Positions 1 to 6,693 are shown, counted from the stretch's first letter. The stretch is 11,023 bases of DNA from Lachnospiraceae bacterium UBA1729 (GCA_002315945.1 DCIJ01000088.1:1-11023), one strand, 5' to 3'. Notes: generated by a model not told the origin, from the sequence alone. Program-made: numbers and translations.

Positions 1-1326
1 GGACGTGGAGCCAAGGAAGCCAGTCGTACTCTTAACAGAGCGACTGATTCAATGAGACAGCCTGGTTCAACCTTCAAGGTTGTATCTACCTTTGCACCAG
101 CTCTGGACAGTGCCGGATATACTCTGGCTAATGTTCAGGTGGATGAGCCCTATAACTACTCTAATGGACGACCGGTTTCTAACTGGTATTCAACTGGCTA
201 CAGGGGAATCTGTTCAATTAGAGATGCCATAAGGGATTCACTTAATATTATTACAGTCAAAACATTGACTGATATTACTCCTCAGCTGGGATACGATTAC
301 CTGATTAATTTTGGATTTACAACTCTTGTTGACAGACTTGAGAGAAATGGACAGATATTCTCTGACGTTCAGCAGTCTCTTGCACTGGGTGGTATTACCT
401 ATGGTGTTACCAATGAAGAGTTGAATAATGCATATGCAACAATAGCAAATGGTGGAACCTATCATAAGCCAACACTCTATACCAAGATTGTTGACCATGA
501 TGGTAATGTAATTATAGATAATACAGAGCCTGAGAATCACAGAGTATTAAAGGAGACTACAGCTTATCTGCTTACAGATGCCATGGTGGATGTTGTTACC
601 AGTGGTACTGGTCATGCGGTAACGTTTCCTAATATGGCAATTGCTGGCAAGACGGGTACAACCTCTGACTATAATGACGTATGGTTTTCAGGTTATACTC
701 CATACTATACAGCAACCTGCTGGACAGGATATGATAACAATACCAAGCTGGCAGGAGAAGGCAAGAACTTGGCTAAGAAGCTGTGGAGAGCAGCCATGTC
801 AAGGATTCATGAGGATCTGGAGAATAAAAACTTTGAACGTCCTGCAGGCATTGTTTCTGCTACAGTATGTTCCCAGTCTGGTAAGAGACCCATTGCAGGA
901 TTGTGTGATGGATGCCTGAAGACTGAGATATTTGATCAGGATGTAATGCCTAGTGCTACATGTGATGTTCATTACAGTGGAATGATTTGTGCATACACAG
1001 GATTGGCAGCCAGCGACGAGTGTCCATTTAAGACTCCTGGAGTAATGACTCTCAAGCCTGGTGGTGGATCTAATATTCAGAACAGCAGCGAAGGTGATCT
1101 GGCAAATGATCCTCTTCAGGTTGGCGGCGGCGATACTTCTGTGGGAGGCAATGTGGAGAGATGTCCTCATAACGCAGAGTTCATGTCTCAGCCCAATGCA
1201 GAAGCCGTAGTGGCTCAGATGACCCTTGAATTGCAGATGCAGGCTCTTCTGGCGCAACAGCAGGCTCAGGCAGACGCAGCAGCGGCGGCAGCGGCAGCAG
1301 AAGCCCAGGCCCAGCCGGCGGAGTAA
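1..1326 (+). CDS. Penicillin-binding protein 1A-type (class A PBP), C-terminal part, 5' truncated by window edge
   Basis: Transpeptidase (D,D-transpeptidase) half of a class A PBP, which cross-links peptidoglycan stem peptides outside the membrane. The reading frame is open from base 1, and the residues before the first ATG (SRTLNRATDSMRQPGSTFK) are family sequence, so the gene starts upstream of the window. All three active-site motifs are present: STFK with the nucleophilic serine at nt 67-69, SLN at nt 238-246, and KTG(T) at nt 649-660. The N-terminal membrane anchor and glycosyltransferase domain lie outside the window. After the transpeptidase comes a Cys-containing segment (nt ~868-1030) ending in a CDVH element, common in clostridial PBP1A proteins, then a Gly/Ser-rich linker. 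The last ~35 residues are a Gln/Ala-rich low-complexity tail (nt ~1222-1323, GCN-rich). The gene ends at a hairpin terminator. Class assignment is firm; the exact paralogue (PonA/MrcA-like) is not determinable without the N-terminus. Confidence 0.94.
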   Translation, partial: GRGAKEASRTLNRATDSMRQPGSTFKVVSTFAPALDSAGYTLANVQVDEPYNYSNGRPVSNWYSTGYRGICSIRDAIRDSLNIITVKTLTDITPQLGYDYLINFGFTTLVDRLERNGQIFSDVQQSLALGGITYGVTNEELNNAYATIANGGTYHKPTLYTKIVDHDGNVIIDNTEPENHRVLKETTAYLLTDAMVDVVTSGTGHAVTFPNMAIAGKTGTTSDYNDVWFSGYTPYYTATCWTGYDNNTKLAGEGKNLAKKLWRAAMSRIHEDLENKNFERPAGIVSATVCSQSGKRPIAGLCDGCLKTEIFDQDVMPSATCDVHYSGMICAYTGLAASDECPFKTPGVMTLKPGGGSNIQNSSEGDLANDPLQVGGGDTSVGGNVERCPHNAEFMSQPNAEAVVAQMTLELQMQALLAQQQAQADAAAAAAAAEAQAQPAE

Positions 1327-1356
1327 GCGGTTATTTTTCAATAGTAATATTATTAC

Positions 1357-1384
1357 GGACCGACCAAATGGCCGGTCCATTTTT
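1357..1384 (+). terminator. Rho-independent terminator of the PBP gene
   Basis: A GC-rich hairpin starts 30 bp after the stop codon: GGACCGACC pairs with GGCCGGTCC (one A-C mismatch) around an AAAT loop, followed by ATTTTT. It separates the PBP transcript from the cobalamin genes downstream. Confidence 0.85.
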
Positions 1385-1387
1385 CTA

Positions 1388-1440
1388 TAATTTACCAGGA
1401 GGGCACTTGCGAAGCATGTGGCGTTATAGTCATTTATAAA
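1388..1440 (+). repeat. Intergenic hairpin repeat, copy 1
   Basis: The core at 1404-1425 (CACTTGCGAAGCATGTGGCGTT) matches 21 of 22 bases of a second copy at 5152-5173. The core folds as CACTTGC-GAA-GCATGTG with one T-T mismatch. A second possible stem follows at once: TTATA (1424-1428) with TATAA (1435-1439). The similarity extends upstream: TAATTTAC, 8 bases, then the core, against TAATTAC, 8 bases, core in copy 2. Both copies lie about 20 bp after a terminator T-run. It occupies most of the 102-bp gap before the CobU-like gene; apart from that gene's RBS nothing else is evident there. It is either a dispersed REP-like repeat or a small structured RNA element; the function is unknown. Confidence 0.7.
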
Positions 1441-1487
1441 TAAGGCCGTTTGCTAGATGTGTGGTGTTTTGGTTACAGGAGAAATAA

Positions 1488-1898
1488 ATGTATCTGGTTA
1501 TAGGAGGAAGCTATCAGGGCAAATATCAATATGCAGTTGATTTACTGGAAACTCAACTGGGACGAAAGGCCACTGATGCTGAAAAGGAACAAAATATTGT
1601 GAGAAATCTTCATGACAGGGTTTTTGACAGCCTCAATCAGTTGGCTTGTAATATTGAATTTGATACAATGTCCTTCAGTGATGAATTTGACAGGGAACTG
1701 GATAAGATTGAAGCAGCCATACTGGAAGTATGTGAAGAAAAAATAGTAACCTGTAATGAGGTTGGTATGGGAATTGTACCCATGGACAGACAGGAACGGA
1801 TATACAGAGAACTGGTGGGCAGAATACTCAGAAAAATAGCCGCAAAATCCGAGGGAGTATTTCGGATGATGGCGGGAATTCCGGTTAAGATAAAATGA
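1488..1898 (+). CDS. cobU: CobU-like protein (adenosylcobinamide kinase / guanylyltransferase family), short form with altered P-loop
   Basis: 136 aa, against about 180 aa for typical CobU, the bifunctional enzyme that phosphorylates adenosylcobinamide and transfers GMP to it in cobamide nucleotide-loop assembly. The N-terminus keeps the CobU opening (YLVIGGSYQGKYQYA, residues 2-16), but the P-loop Ser/Thr after the lysine is Tyr. The C-terminal half is well conserved: NEVGMGIVP (90-98), then a GRILRKIA-like segment and the ending GIPVKIK. The middle is shortened. His42 (NLHDRV) lies near the position of the guanylylated His46 of Salmonella CobU, but the surrounding motif is not clearly kept. 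The start is set by AGGAG at 1477-1481, 6 bp before the ATG. The stop overlaps the start of cbiB (ATGA), so the two are co-translated. The symbol marks family membership; activity is uncertain, and similar short forms are known to me from Lachnospiraceae. Confidence 0.8.
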   Translation: MYLVIGGSYQGKYQYAVDLLETQLGRKATDAEKEQNIVRNLHDRVFDSLNQLACNIEFDTMSFSDEFDRELDKIEAAILEVCEEKIVTCNEVGMGIVPMDRQERIYRELVGRILRKIAAKSEGVFRMMAGIPVKIK

Positions 1899-2989
1899 GA
1901 ATAGTATCAATGCTGATAGGTTTTCTGCTGGACGCGATTCTGGGGGATCCGCAGAATGCACCCCATCCGGTCAGGGCAATAGGAAGCCTTATTAATAAAC
2001 TTGATAATAGTCTGAATGTTGCTACTGATTCAAAAGTGGTTAATAGACTAAAGGGGATTTTTACTCTTGTAGTGGTATGGTTATGCACTGTTGTGGCTGT
2101 GGTGGTTGTAAGAAATCTTCCTGGACTTGTTTTGGCAGTTTTACATAGACAGGGACTTGTTTCTAACGCCAGTATGATAGGTGCAGTGCTGTTAACTGTA
2201 ATTGACGGGGTGCTGTTTTACTATGGAATAGCCGCCAAAGACCTGCGTGTTGAAGCTATGGCAGTTGGGAAGGCCCTTGAGAATGCTGCTGAGAATGCTG
2301 CTGAGAATGCTACTGAGGATGCCATTGAGAATGCAACTAAAGAAGGAAACTGTGACCTGTCACTGGCCAGAAAAAAACTATCCTACATAGTAGGACGGGA
2401 TACAGACAGTCTGGATAAGGATGCAATAATCAGAGCCTGCGTGGAGACCGTGGCAGAGAATACCGGGGACGGGGTTGTGGGTCCGATTTTTTTCTATGCA
2501 CTGTTTGGTCCTGTTGGCTTATGGATATATAAAGCCACCAGCACAATGGATTCCATGATAGGCTATAGGAATGAAAAATATGGATATTTTGGAACCGCTG
2601 GTGCAAGAATGGATGACCTGTTCAATCTGATTCCTGCCAGACTGACTTCGTGGCTGTTTCTTCTGGTAGCTGCGGCCTGTAAAAAACCCTTATCAGAAAC
2701 GGTTCCTGTATATAATAAATATAAGAAAATGTCACCAAGTCCCAACTCGGGGCACCCGGAGGCGGCCATGGCGGCGGTACTGGGTGTGAAGCTTTTAGGT
2801 CCCTGTTCCTATAAGGGGGTATTACATGATAAGCCCTTTATTGGTGAGGATAGGGAAAAAATAGAGATAGGGCATATTGCGCTAAGCTGCCGCTATATGT
2901 ATTGTGCAGCTGTAATTACGCTGATGTTGGGAATAGTGGCTAACATTTTATTTTTGCACTGCAGGATTCTTGTAAATATAAGCCTTTAA
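1895..2989 (+). CDS. cbiB: Adenosylcobinamide-phosphate synthase CbiB/CobD
   Basis: 364-aa integral membrane enzyme that attaches the aminopropanol (phosphate) arm to adenosylcobyric acid in cobamide synthesis. Family signatures appear in order: LLDAILGDP (11-19), HPVRAIG (24-30), several hydrophobic segments, LSYIVGRDTDSL (162-173), VETVAENTGDGV (183-194), then TMDSMIGY, an FGTAGARMDDLFNLIPARL-type segment and SPNSGHPEAAMA near residue 290. It exceeds the usual ~310-330 aa, partly because of a 20-residue Glu-Asn-Ala-rich insert (129-148) between AKDLRVEAMAVGKAL and LSLARKKLSYIVGRDT, where the family normally has a short link. The start overlaps the end of the CobU-like gene by 4 bp. The final residues form a last hydrophobic helix. 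Function by homology is secure; whether the organism makes cobamides de novo or only salvages them cannot be told from these two genes. Confidence 0.95.
   Translation: MRIVSMLIGFLLDAILGDPQNAPHPVRAIGSLINKLDNSLNVATDSKVVNRLKGIFTLVVVWLCTVVAVVVVRNLPGLVLAVLHRQGLVSNASMIGAVLLTVIDGVLFYYGIAAKDLRVEAMAVGKALENAAENAAENATEDAIENATKEGNCDLSLARKKLSYIVGRDTDSLDKDAIIRACVETVAENTGDGVVGPIFFYALFGPVGLWIYKATSTMDSMIGYRNEKYGYFGTAGARMDDLFNLIPARLTSWLFLLVAAACKKPLSETVPVYNKYKKMSPSPNSGHPEAAMAAVLGVKLLGPCSYKGVLHDKPFIGEDREKIEIGHIALSCRYMYCAAVITLMLGIVANILFLHCRILVNISL
2279..2338 (+). repeat. In-frame 12-bp minisatellite inside cbiB
   Basis: Five consecutive 12-bp units: GAGAATGCTGCT twice, GAGAATGCTACT, GAGGATGCCATT, GAGAATGCAACT. 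They encode ENAA ENAA ENAT EDAI ENAT (CbiB residues 129-148). The two identical 5' units suggest recent slippage. The unit length is a multiple of three, so copy-number change keeps the frame. Confidence 0.9.
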
Positions 2990-3023
2990 AATTGGGCCCA
3001 AAATTATAATTGGAGGATTAGAT

Positions 3024-3245
3024 ATGATGGATATGGGAATGATGATGAAAGCGGTTGGAGCCTGGAATACCTTTAAGGAAAACCATCCGAAATTTCCTGC
3101 TTTTTTGCAGGCAGTCAGTACTAAGGGAATAAAGCCTGACAGTATTATTGAAATTACAATTACCGATCCGGATGGGGAGGTTATTCAGACAAATGTCAGA
3201 ATAAAAGAAAGTGATATGGAGCTTTTCAGAAGCCTTTCAAAGTGA
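3024..3245 (+). CDS. Conserved small protein of unknown function, 73 aa
   Basis: Starts at an ATG 6 bp after GGAGGA (3012-3017); the next codons give the Met-rich opening MMDMGMMMKAVGAW. It contains NTFKENHPKFPAFLQAV (about 17-33) and an acidic, beta-rich second half (SIIEITITDPDGEVIQTNVRIKE), ending FRSLSK. There is no signal peptide and no long hydrophobic segment, so it is probably cytosolic. I associate this type of protein with uncharacterised short proteins of Lachnospiraceae and related clostridia, from memory only. It lies 34 bp after cbiB in the same direction and about 70 bp before the next small gene, so it may share their transcript. I do not recognise a function. Confidence 0.8.
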   Translation: MMDMGMMMKAVGAWNTFKENHPKFPAFLQAVSTKGIKPDSIIEITITDPDGEVIQTNVRIKESDMELFRSLSK

Positions 3246-3313
3246 TAAAATAACTCTAACTAATTAATGCAATGAGTATTTTTTATTTTTACAATAAACC
3301 ACAGGAGAATAGT

Positions 3314-3715
3314 ATGTCAGAAATTATTAAAGTTGAAGCAGATGGCAGCATCAGTTTTGGGGATTACACTTTATCAGAGAAGACTAAGAAAGAAGATTTT
3401 CCGGTAGAAGGAGATCTCTACAAGGTTAAGACCTATAAGGAGCTTACCAAGCTTGAAAAGAACGGGGCATTTGGCTATGAATCAGTGCCGGGTACAACTG
3501 TTAAGGAATACAAGGAAAGCGCTGACGGAGTATCCTTCAAGGTGCTTGGAGCAGATGATGCACAGCTTACCATTGGACTTGCAGAGGATACAGAGTATTC
3601 AGTAAGTGTTGACGGCGTGAAGATTGGCAAGATGATGACCAACATGGGTGGCAAGCTTGTAGTAAGTGTTGAGTTGTCTGAAGGTAAGGAGATGCAGGTT
3701 GAAATCAGCAAGTAA
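3314..3715 (+). CDS. Conserved protein of unknown function, 133 aa (family often labelled 'endosialidase' in clostridia)
   Basis: The start chosen is the ATG at 3314 (MSEIIKVEADG), because AGGAG at 3302-3306 sits 7 bp before it; the upstream in-frame ATG at 3272 lacks a ribosome binding site and adds residues unlike the rest. Visible features are GSISFGDYTL, a lysine-rich stretch, LYKVKTYKELTKLEKNGAF, YESVPGTTVKEY, and a C-terminal part with alternating polar and hydrophobic residues suggesting a beta sandwich. There is no signal peptide, membrane segment or recognisable catalytic motif. Homologous clostridial proteins are, as I recall, often called 'endosialidase', but nothing here supports glycosidase activity. 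The end of the gene contains the ribosome binding site and start codon of radA, overlapping it by 17 bp. Confidence 0.8.
   Translation: MSEIIKVEADGSISFGDYTLSEKTKKEDFPVEGDLYKVKTYKELTKLEKNGAFGYESVPGTTVKEYKESADGVSFKVLGADDAQLTIGLAEDTEYSVSVDGVKIGKMMTNMGGKLVVSVELSEGKEMQVEISK
3685..3701 (+). promoter_or_regulatory. RBS and TTG start of radA inside the upstream gene
   Basis: TAAGGAG (3685-3691) lies 7 bp before a TTG codon at 3699, which gives the natural RadA N-terminus MKSASKTAFFCSQCGYE. The only earlier start in frame with a usable codon, GTG 3666, has no Shine-Dalgarno and adds an unlikely Cys/Arg-rich extension. The site lies within the last codons of the preceding gene, implying translational coupling. 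Confidence 0.75.
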
Positions 3716-5093
3716 AACTGCTTTTTTCTGTAGCCAGTGTGGATATGAAACTTCCAAATGGATGGGCCAGTGTCCGGGGTGTAAATCCTGGAATACTCTT
3801 GTTGAAGAGAGGGTAGTGACTGGATTGTCCAAGAGTTCGAATAGGGGCTCCCTTCGGGGAGCTCTTGTTGCAGGCGAACATACTAAACCGCTGGCTCTAA
3901 AAGAGATAGATTTAGTAAAACAGGAGAGATGTCTGACAGGAATCAGGGAGTTGGATAGGGTCCTTGGTGGAGGAATTGTGGCCGGAAGTCTGACTCTGGT
4001 GGGAGGTGATCCGGGCATAGGAAAATCCACACTATTGTTGCAGGTGTGCAGGAATCTTTCCCTGGTTAATAAAAATGTATTATATATTTCCGGAGAGGAA
4101 AGTCTTGCACAGATAAAGCTTAGAGCAGTCAGAATAGGAGAATTTTCTGATACACTGAGACTTTTATGTGAGACCAATCTGGCAATGGTGGAAGCTGCCA
4201 TTGAGAATGAGAAGCCGGAGATGGTAGTAATTGACTCGATACAGACCATGTTCATGGATGAGGTTGCCTCGGCTCCGGGATCAGTCTCTCAGGTCAGAGA
4301 GGCTACGGGAGTCCTGTTAAGGCTTGCCAAGGGACTGGGTATACCTATTTTTATAGTGGGCCATGTGACCAAGGAAGGTACTGTGGCTGGTCCAAGAGTG
4401 TTGGAGCATATGGTGGATACAGTGCTTTACTTCGAGGGTGACAGGCACGCTTCCTACAGAGTCCTGAGAGGTGTAAAAAACCGTTTTGGATCAACCAATG
4501 AAATCGGTGTATTTGAGATGGTTGAGTCAGGACTTAGAGAAGTGGAAAATCCCTCAGAGTATATGCTGTCAGGTCGCCCTGTTGGAGCAAGTGGTTCGGT
4601 GGTGGTCTGTTCCATGGAGGGGACCCGTCCCATACTGGTGGAGGTGCAGGCTCTGGTGTCTCAAAGCAACCTGGGAATTCCCAGACGGCAGGCAGCAGGA
4701 TGTGATGCCAACAGAGTTAACCTGTTGATTGCAGTGCTGGAAAAAAGACTTAATGTACCACTTGGTGGGTGTGATGCCTATATAAATATGGCTGGTGGAA
4801 TCAAGATGAACGAGCCTGCCATGGATCTGGGTATAGTGGTGGCACTTATTTCCAGCTTCAAGAACAAAGCCATTGATGAGAAGACCATATGCTTCGGTGA
4901 AGTGGGTCTGTCAGGAGAAGTAAGAAGTGTAAGCCAGCCCATAGCCAGAATTAATGAGGCAAGCAAGCTGGGCTTTACCAGGTGCATTATGCCTGAAGCC
5001 AATCTGGCTCAGATTATGAAGGAATCCGCTGTTCCAAAAGGAATTAAGCTAATAGGAGTTAATTCGGTGGTAGAGGCTATTAAAGCGATTTAA
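3699..5093 (+). CDS. radA: DNA repair protein RadA (Sms), branch-migration ATPase
   Basis: 464 aa from the TTG start, close to the usual 450-460. RadA is a RecA-like, DnaB-type hexameric ATPase that extends heteroduplex during recombinational repair and transformation. Domains in order: a C4 zinc finger (Cys 11, 14, 25, 28; CSQCGYETSKWMGQCPGC), a RecA-like ATPase core with Walker A GDPGIGKST (Lys109) and Walker B MVVID (175-179), the RadA-specific KNRFG motif (260-264), and a C-terminal Lon-protease-like domain (about 290-464) that includes GGCDAYINMAGGIKMNEPA and FGEVGLSGEVR and is a scaffold rather than an active protease. All key residues are intact. Translation is probably coupled to the preceding 133-aa gene, and transcription stops at the hairpin just downstream. 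Confidence 0.96.
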   Translation: MKSASKTAFFCSQCGYETSKWMGQCPGCKSWNTLVEERVVTGLSKSSNRGSLRGALVAGEHTKPLALKEIDLVKQERCLTGIRELDRVLGGGIVAGSLTLVGGDPGIGKSTLLLQVCRNLSLVNKNVLYISGEESLAQIKLRAVRIGEFSDTLRLLCETNLAMVEAAIENEKPEMVVIDSIQTMFMDEVASAPGSVSQVREATGVLLRLAKGLGIPIFIVGHVTKEGTVAGPRVLEHMVDTVLYFEGDRHASYRVLRGVKNRFGSTNEIGVFEMVESGLREVENPSEYMLSGRPVGASGSVVVCSMEGTRPILVEVQALVSQSNLGIPRRQAAGCDANRVNLLIAVLEKRLNVPLGGCDAYINMAGGIKMNEPAMDLGIVVALISSFKNKAIDEKTICFGEVGLSGEVRSVSQPIARINEASKLGFTRCIMPEANLAQIMKESAVPKGIKLIGVNSVVEAIKAI

Positions 5094-5102
5094 GCATATT
5101 TT

Positions 5103-5133
5103 AAAGGCTACAGCTTAATGCTGTAGCCTTTTT
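5103..5133 (+). terminator. Rho-independent terminator of radA
   Basis: Perfect 12-bp stem, AAAGGCTACAGC (5103-5114) with GCTGTAGCCTTT (5120-5131), TTAAT loop and a TTTTT tail, 9 bp after the radA stop. On the other strand the tail is TTTAAAA, so it may also weakly end the radical SAM transcript arriving from the right. Confidence 0.92.
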
Positions 5134-5136
5134 AAG

Positions 5137-5187
5137 TAATTACTATAAGAACACGTGCGAAGCATGTGGCGTTGTGGTTTCACAACC
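5137..5187 (+). repeat. Intergenic hairpin repeat, copy 2
   Basis: The core at 5152-5173 (CACGTGCGAAGCATGTGGCGTT) differs from copy 1 by one base. It folds as CACGTGC-GAA-GCATGTG (six canonical pairs and one G-T wobble). A second perfect 6-bp stem follows, GTTGTG (5171-5176) with CACAAC (5181-5186) and a GTTT loop. Like copy 1 it is preceded by TAATTAC plus 8 bases and lies about 18 bp after a terminator T-run. It fills the space between the convergent radA and radical SAM genes. Confidence 0.72.
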
Positions 5188-5193
5188 AAGTGT

Positions 5194-6648
5194 TTAGTGT
5201 TTGAATAGGTTGATAATAAGCTTGAGGCCGTATTTTACATACTGTACAAATACTCCAGGCTGGGTAACACATTCAGACATCTTTTTCAGAATATAGCTGG
5301 GGCGCAGATAGAAGCTTAACAGTATATTCTTACGAAGCTTCATAACTTCATCCAGAGTCAGATGCATGGTTCCAACGGTGCTGGAATGGAAGAAATCACT
5401 TCCCAACACGCTCTTCTCAAGAAGATTGTTGTCCCGGCAGGTCTCATACATGGGAGTGCCATAGAAGGGCAGTGCAATGGTTACTTCGATAAAGTCAGGG
5501 TTGGTTTCCATTACCAGCTTCTTTGTCTGGAGAATGTGTTCACGAGTCTCCCAGGGGAAACCAATTACAAAATATCCCCAGAAGGGAAGACCAATCTCGT
5601 GACACCATTTTGCAGCCTGTTTATTTTCAGCTACAGTGGTTCCTTTTTTCATGGTTTTAAGCATTTCATCAGAACCTGATTCAAAACCAAAGGCTACCAG
5701 GAAACAGCCGGCTTTTTTCATAAGCTCCAGAGTCTCTTTTTTCAAGGGACGAACTCTTGAGTTGGCTGTGAACTGTATCTTGCCATGGAGAGGAGATGCA
5801 ATGATTAACTCACACATCTTCTTAACCCATTCAGGGTCAATGGTAAAGGTATCAGCCTTGAAGAAGAAGTTTCTGATGTGGTGAACCTCATAGCACTCGG
5901 TCATCTCGGCCAGAACATTCTCAGGTGATCTGAAACGGACACATTTGCCACTGATTTCAGGGGTCAGACAGAATACACAGGCACTGGGGCAGCCGCGTGC
6001 GGTCTGGATTGTTGCCATGGCTTCCTTGGTATCAGGGCGGATATATAATCCGTTGTTCATAAGGGCTCTGGCAGGGAAGGGCTGGTTATCAAGATCCTCA
6101 TCCCATACATGGAAACGGGTGGGAACCAGCCTGTTATTTTCATCCTTATATAAAATGTTATTGATATCGGCCGGATTGCCAATACCCTTAAATACATAGT
6201 CTGCAATCTTGCCGATGCAGAAGTCGATCTCGCCACCAATGAGATAATCTGCATGGGCCAGATCAATCATGTCAAGCATGGCCTGCTCAGGATCATAGAA
6301 GAGAGCACCCTTTAGTACTACTACAGGATGATATTTTTCCCACAAATCATTGATAAGCTTCATATCATCAAAAATGGTAGTATTTGTAATGCTCATCATG
6401 AGCATATCAGGGTGGAAGCTGTCCATATCTCTAATCAGATCTTCATAGGTCTTGCCTTCGGTCTGATAATCCATGAGCTTTACTTCGTAGCCCTTATTTA
6501 ACAGGATTGCGGCAGCATATCCCAGGTCGTTGCAGGCACGCATTGCCTGAGCTGAACCATCGTCAATATTTTGCTGGCACCTGTCTTCACCACGCTGGAA
6601 TAATGCTCCGGGGGGATAAAACAGCAGTACTTTCTTAGTGTCATTCAT
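5194..6648 (-). CDS. Radical SAM protein of the B12-binding-domain type (BchE/HpnJ-like architecture)
   Basis: 484 aa. The N-terminal ~190 residues have the alternating beta/alpha pattern of a cobalamin-binding Rossmann-like domain (KVLLFYPPG at 6-14, MLMMSITNTTIFDD, DYLIGGE), but the classic DxHxxG cobalamin ligand motif is absent. The radical SAM core follows, with the cluster motif C220-x3-C224-x2-C227 (GCPSACVFC), GFESGS (321-326) and GFPWET (363-368). The C-terminus has the FYLRPSYILKKM helix typical of BchE/HpnJ-like enzymes. Members perform methylations, cyclisations or rearrangements on varied substrates; the substrate here is unknown. The start has AAGGAG (6656-6661) 7 bp upstream. 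It is the last gene of a three-gene cluster with an SGNH hydrolase and a GT-C-like membrane protein, suggesting a role in envelope or lipid-linked glycan modification (inference). The last residues (KYGLKLIINLFKH) are amphipathic and may touch the membrane. Confidence 0.9.
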   Translation of the reverse strand: MNDTKKVLLFYPPGALFQRGEDRCQQNIDDGSAQAMRACNDLGYAAAILLNKGYEVKLMDYQTEGKTYEDLIRDMDSFHPDMLMMSITNTTIFDDMKLINDLWEKYHPVVVLKGALFYDPEQAMLDMIDLAHADYLIGGEIDFCIGKIADYVFKGIGNPADINNILYKDENNRLVPTRFHVWDEDLDNQPFPARALMNNGLYIRPDTKEAMATIQTARGCPSACVFCLTPEISGKCVRFRSPENVLAEMTECYEVHHIRNFFFKADTFTIDPEWVKKMCELIIASPLHGKIQFTANSRVRPLKKETLELMKKAGCFLVAFGFESGSDEMLKTMKKGTTVAENKQAAKWCHEIGLPFWGYFVIGFPWETREHILQTKKLVMETNPDFIEVTIALPFYGTPMYETCRDNNLLEKSVLGSDFFHSSTVGTMHLTLDEVMKLRKNILLSFYLRPSYILKKMSECVTQPGVFVQYVKYGLKLIINLFKH

Positions 6649-6664
6649 TAGTGTTCTCCTTCTT

Positions 6665-6693
6665 TTGCACAGTAACTATTGTTTACAGTGCAA
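6665..6693 (-). other. Inverted repeat in the leader of the radical SAM gene
   Basis: TTGCAC (6665-6670) pairs with GTGCAA (6688-6693); after an A-A mismatch, GTAAC and GTTTAC extend the stem with one bulge around a TATT loop. It lies 3 bp upstream of that gene's Shine-Dalgarno. No T-run follows on either strand, so it is not a terminator. It may be an operator, an mRNA processing or stabilising hairpin, or chance. Confidence 0.5.

Noticed and set aside
799..1380. Long open frame on the minus strand opposite the PBP C-terminus
   Set aside because: Composition reflects the antisense of a real gene (Cys/Arg/Leu-rich, no ribosome binding site, no family resemblance).
1386..1487. Possible cobalamin riboswitch before the cobU-like/cbiB pair
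   Set aside because: The gap is only 102 bp, too short for a complete cobalamin riboswitch, and shows no recognisable B12 box; its structure is accounted for by the hairpin repeat.
2992..3001. TTGGGCCCAA palindrome just after cbiB
   Set aside because: A 10-bp perfect palindrome with no loop and no T-run; too short and isolated to call a terminator or operator.
3272..3313. Earlier ATG for the 133-aa gene
   Set aside because: No ribosome binding site precedes it, and the added residues lie in AT-rich intergenic sequence; ATG 3314 has a good AGGAG.
3599..4255. 218-codon open frame on the minus strand opposite radA
   Set aside because: It lies opposite well-supported RadA motifs and the neighbouring gene, and its translation resembles no protein family.
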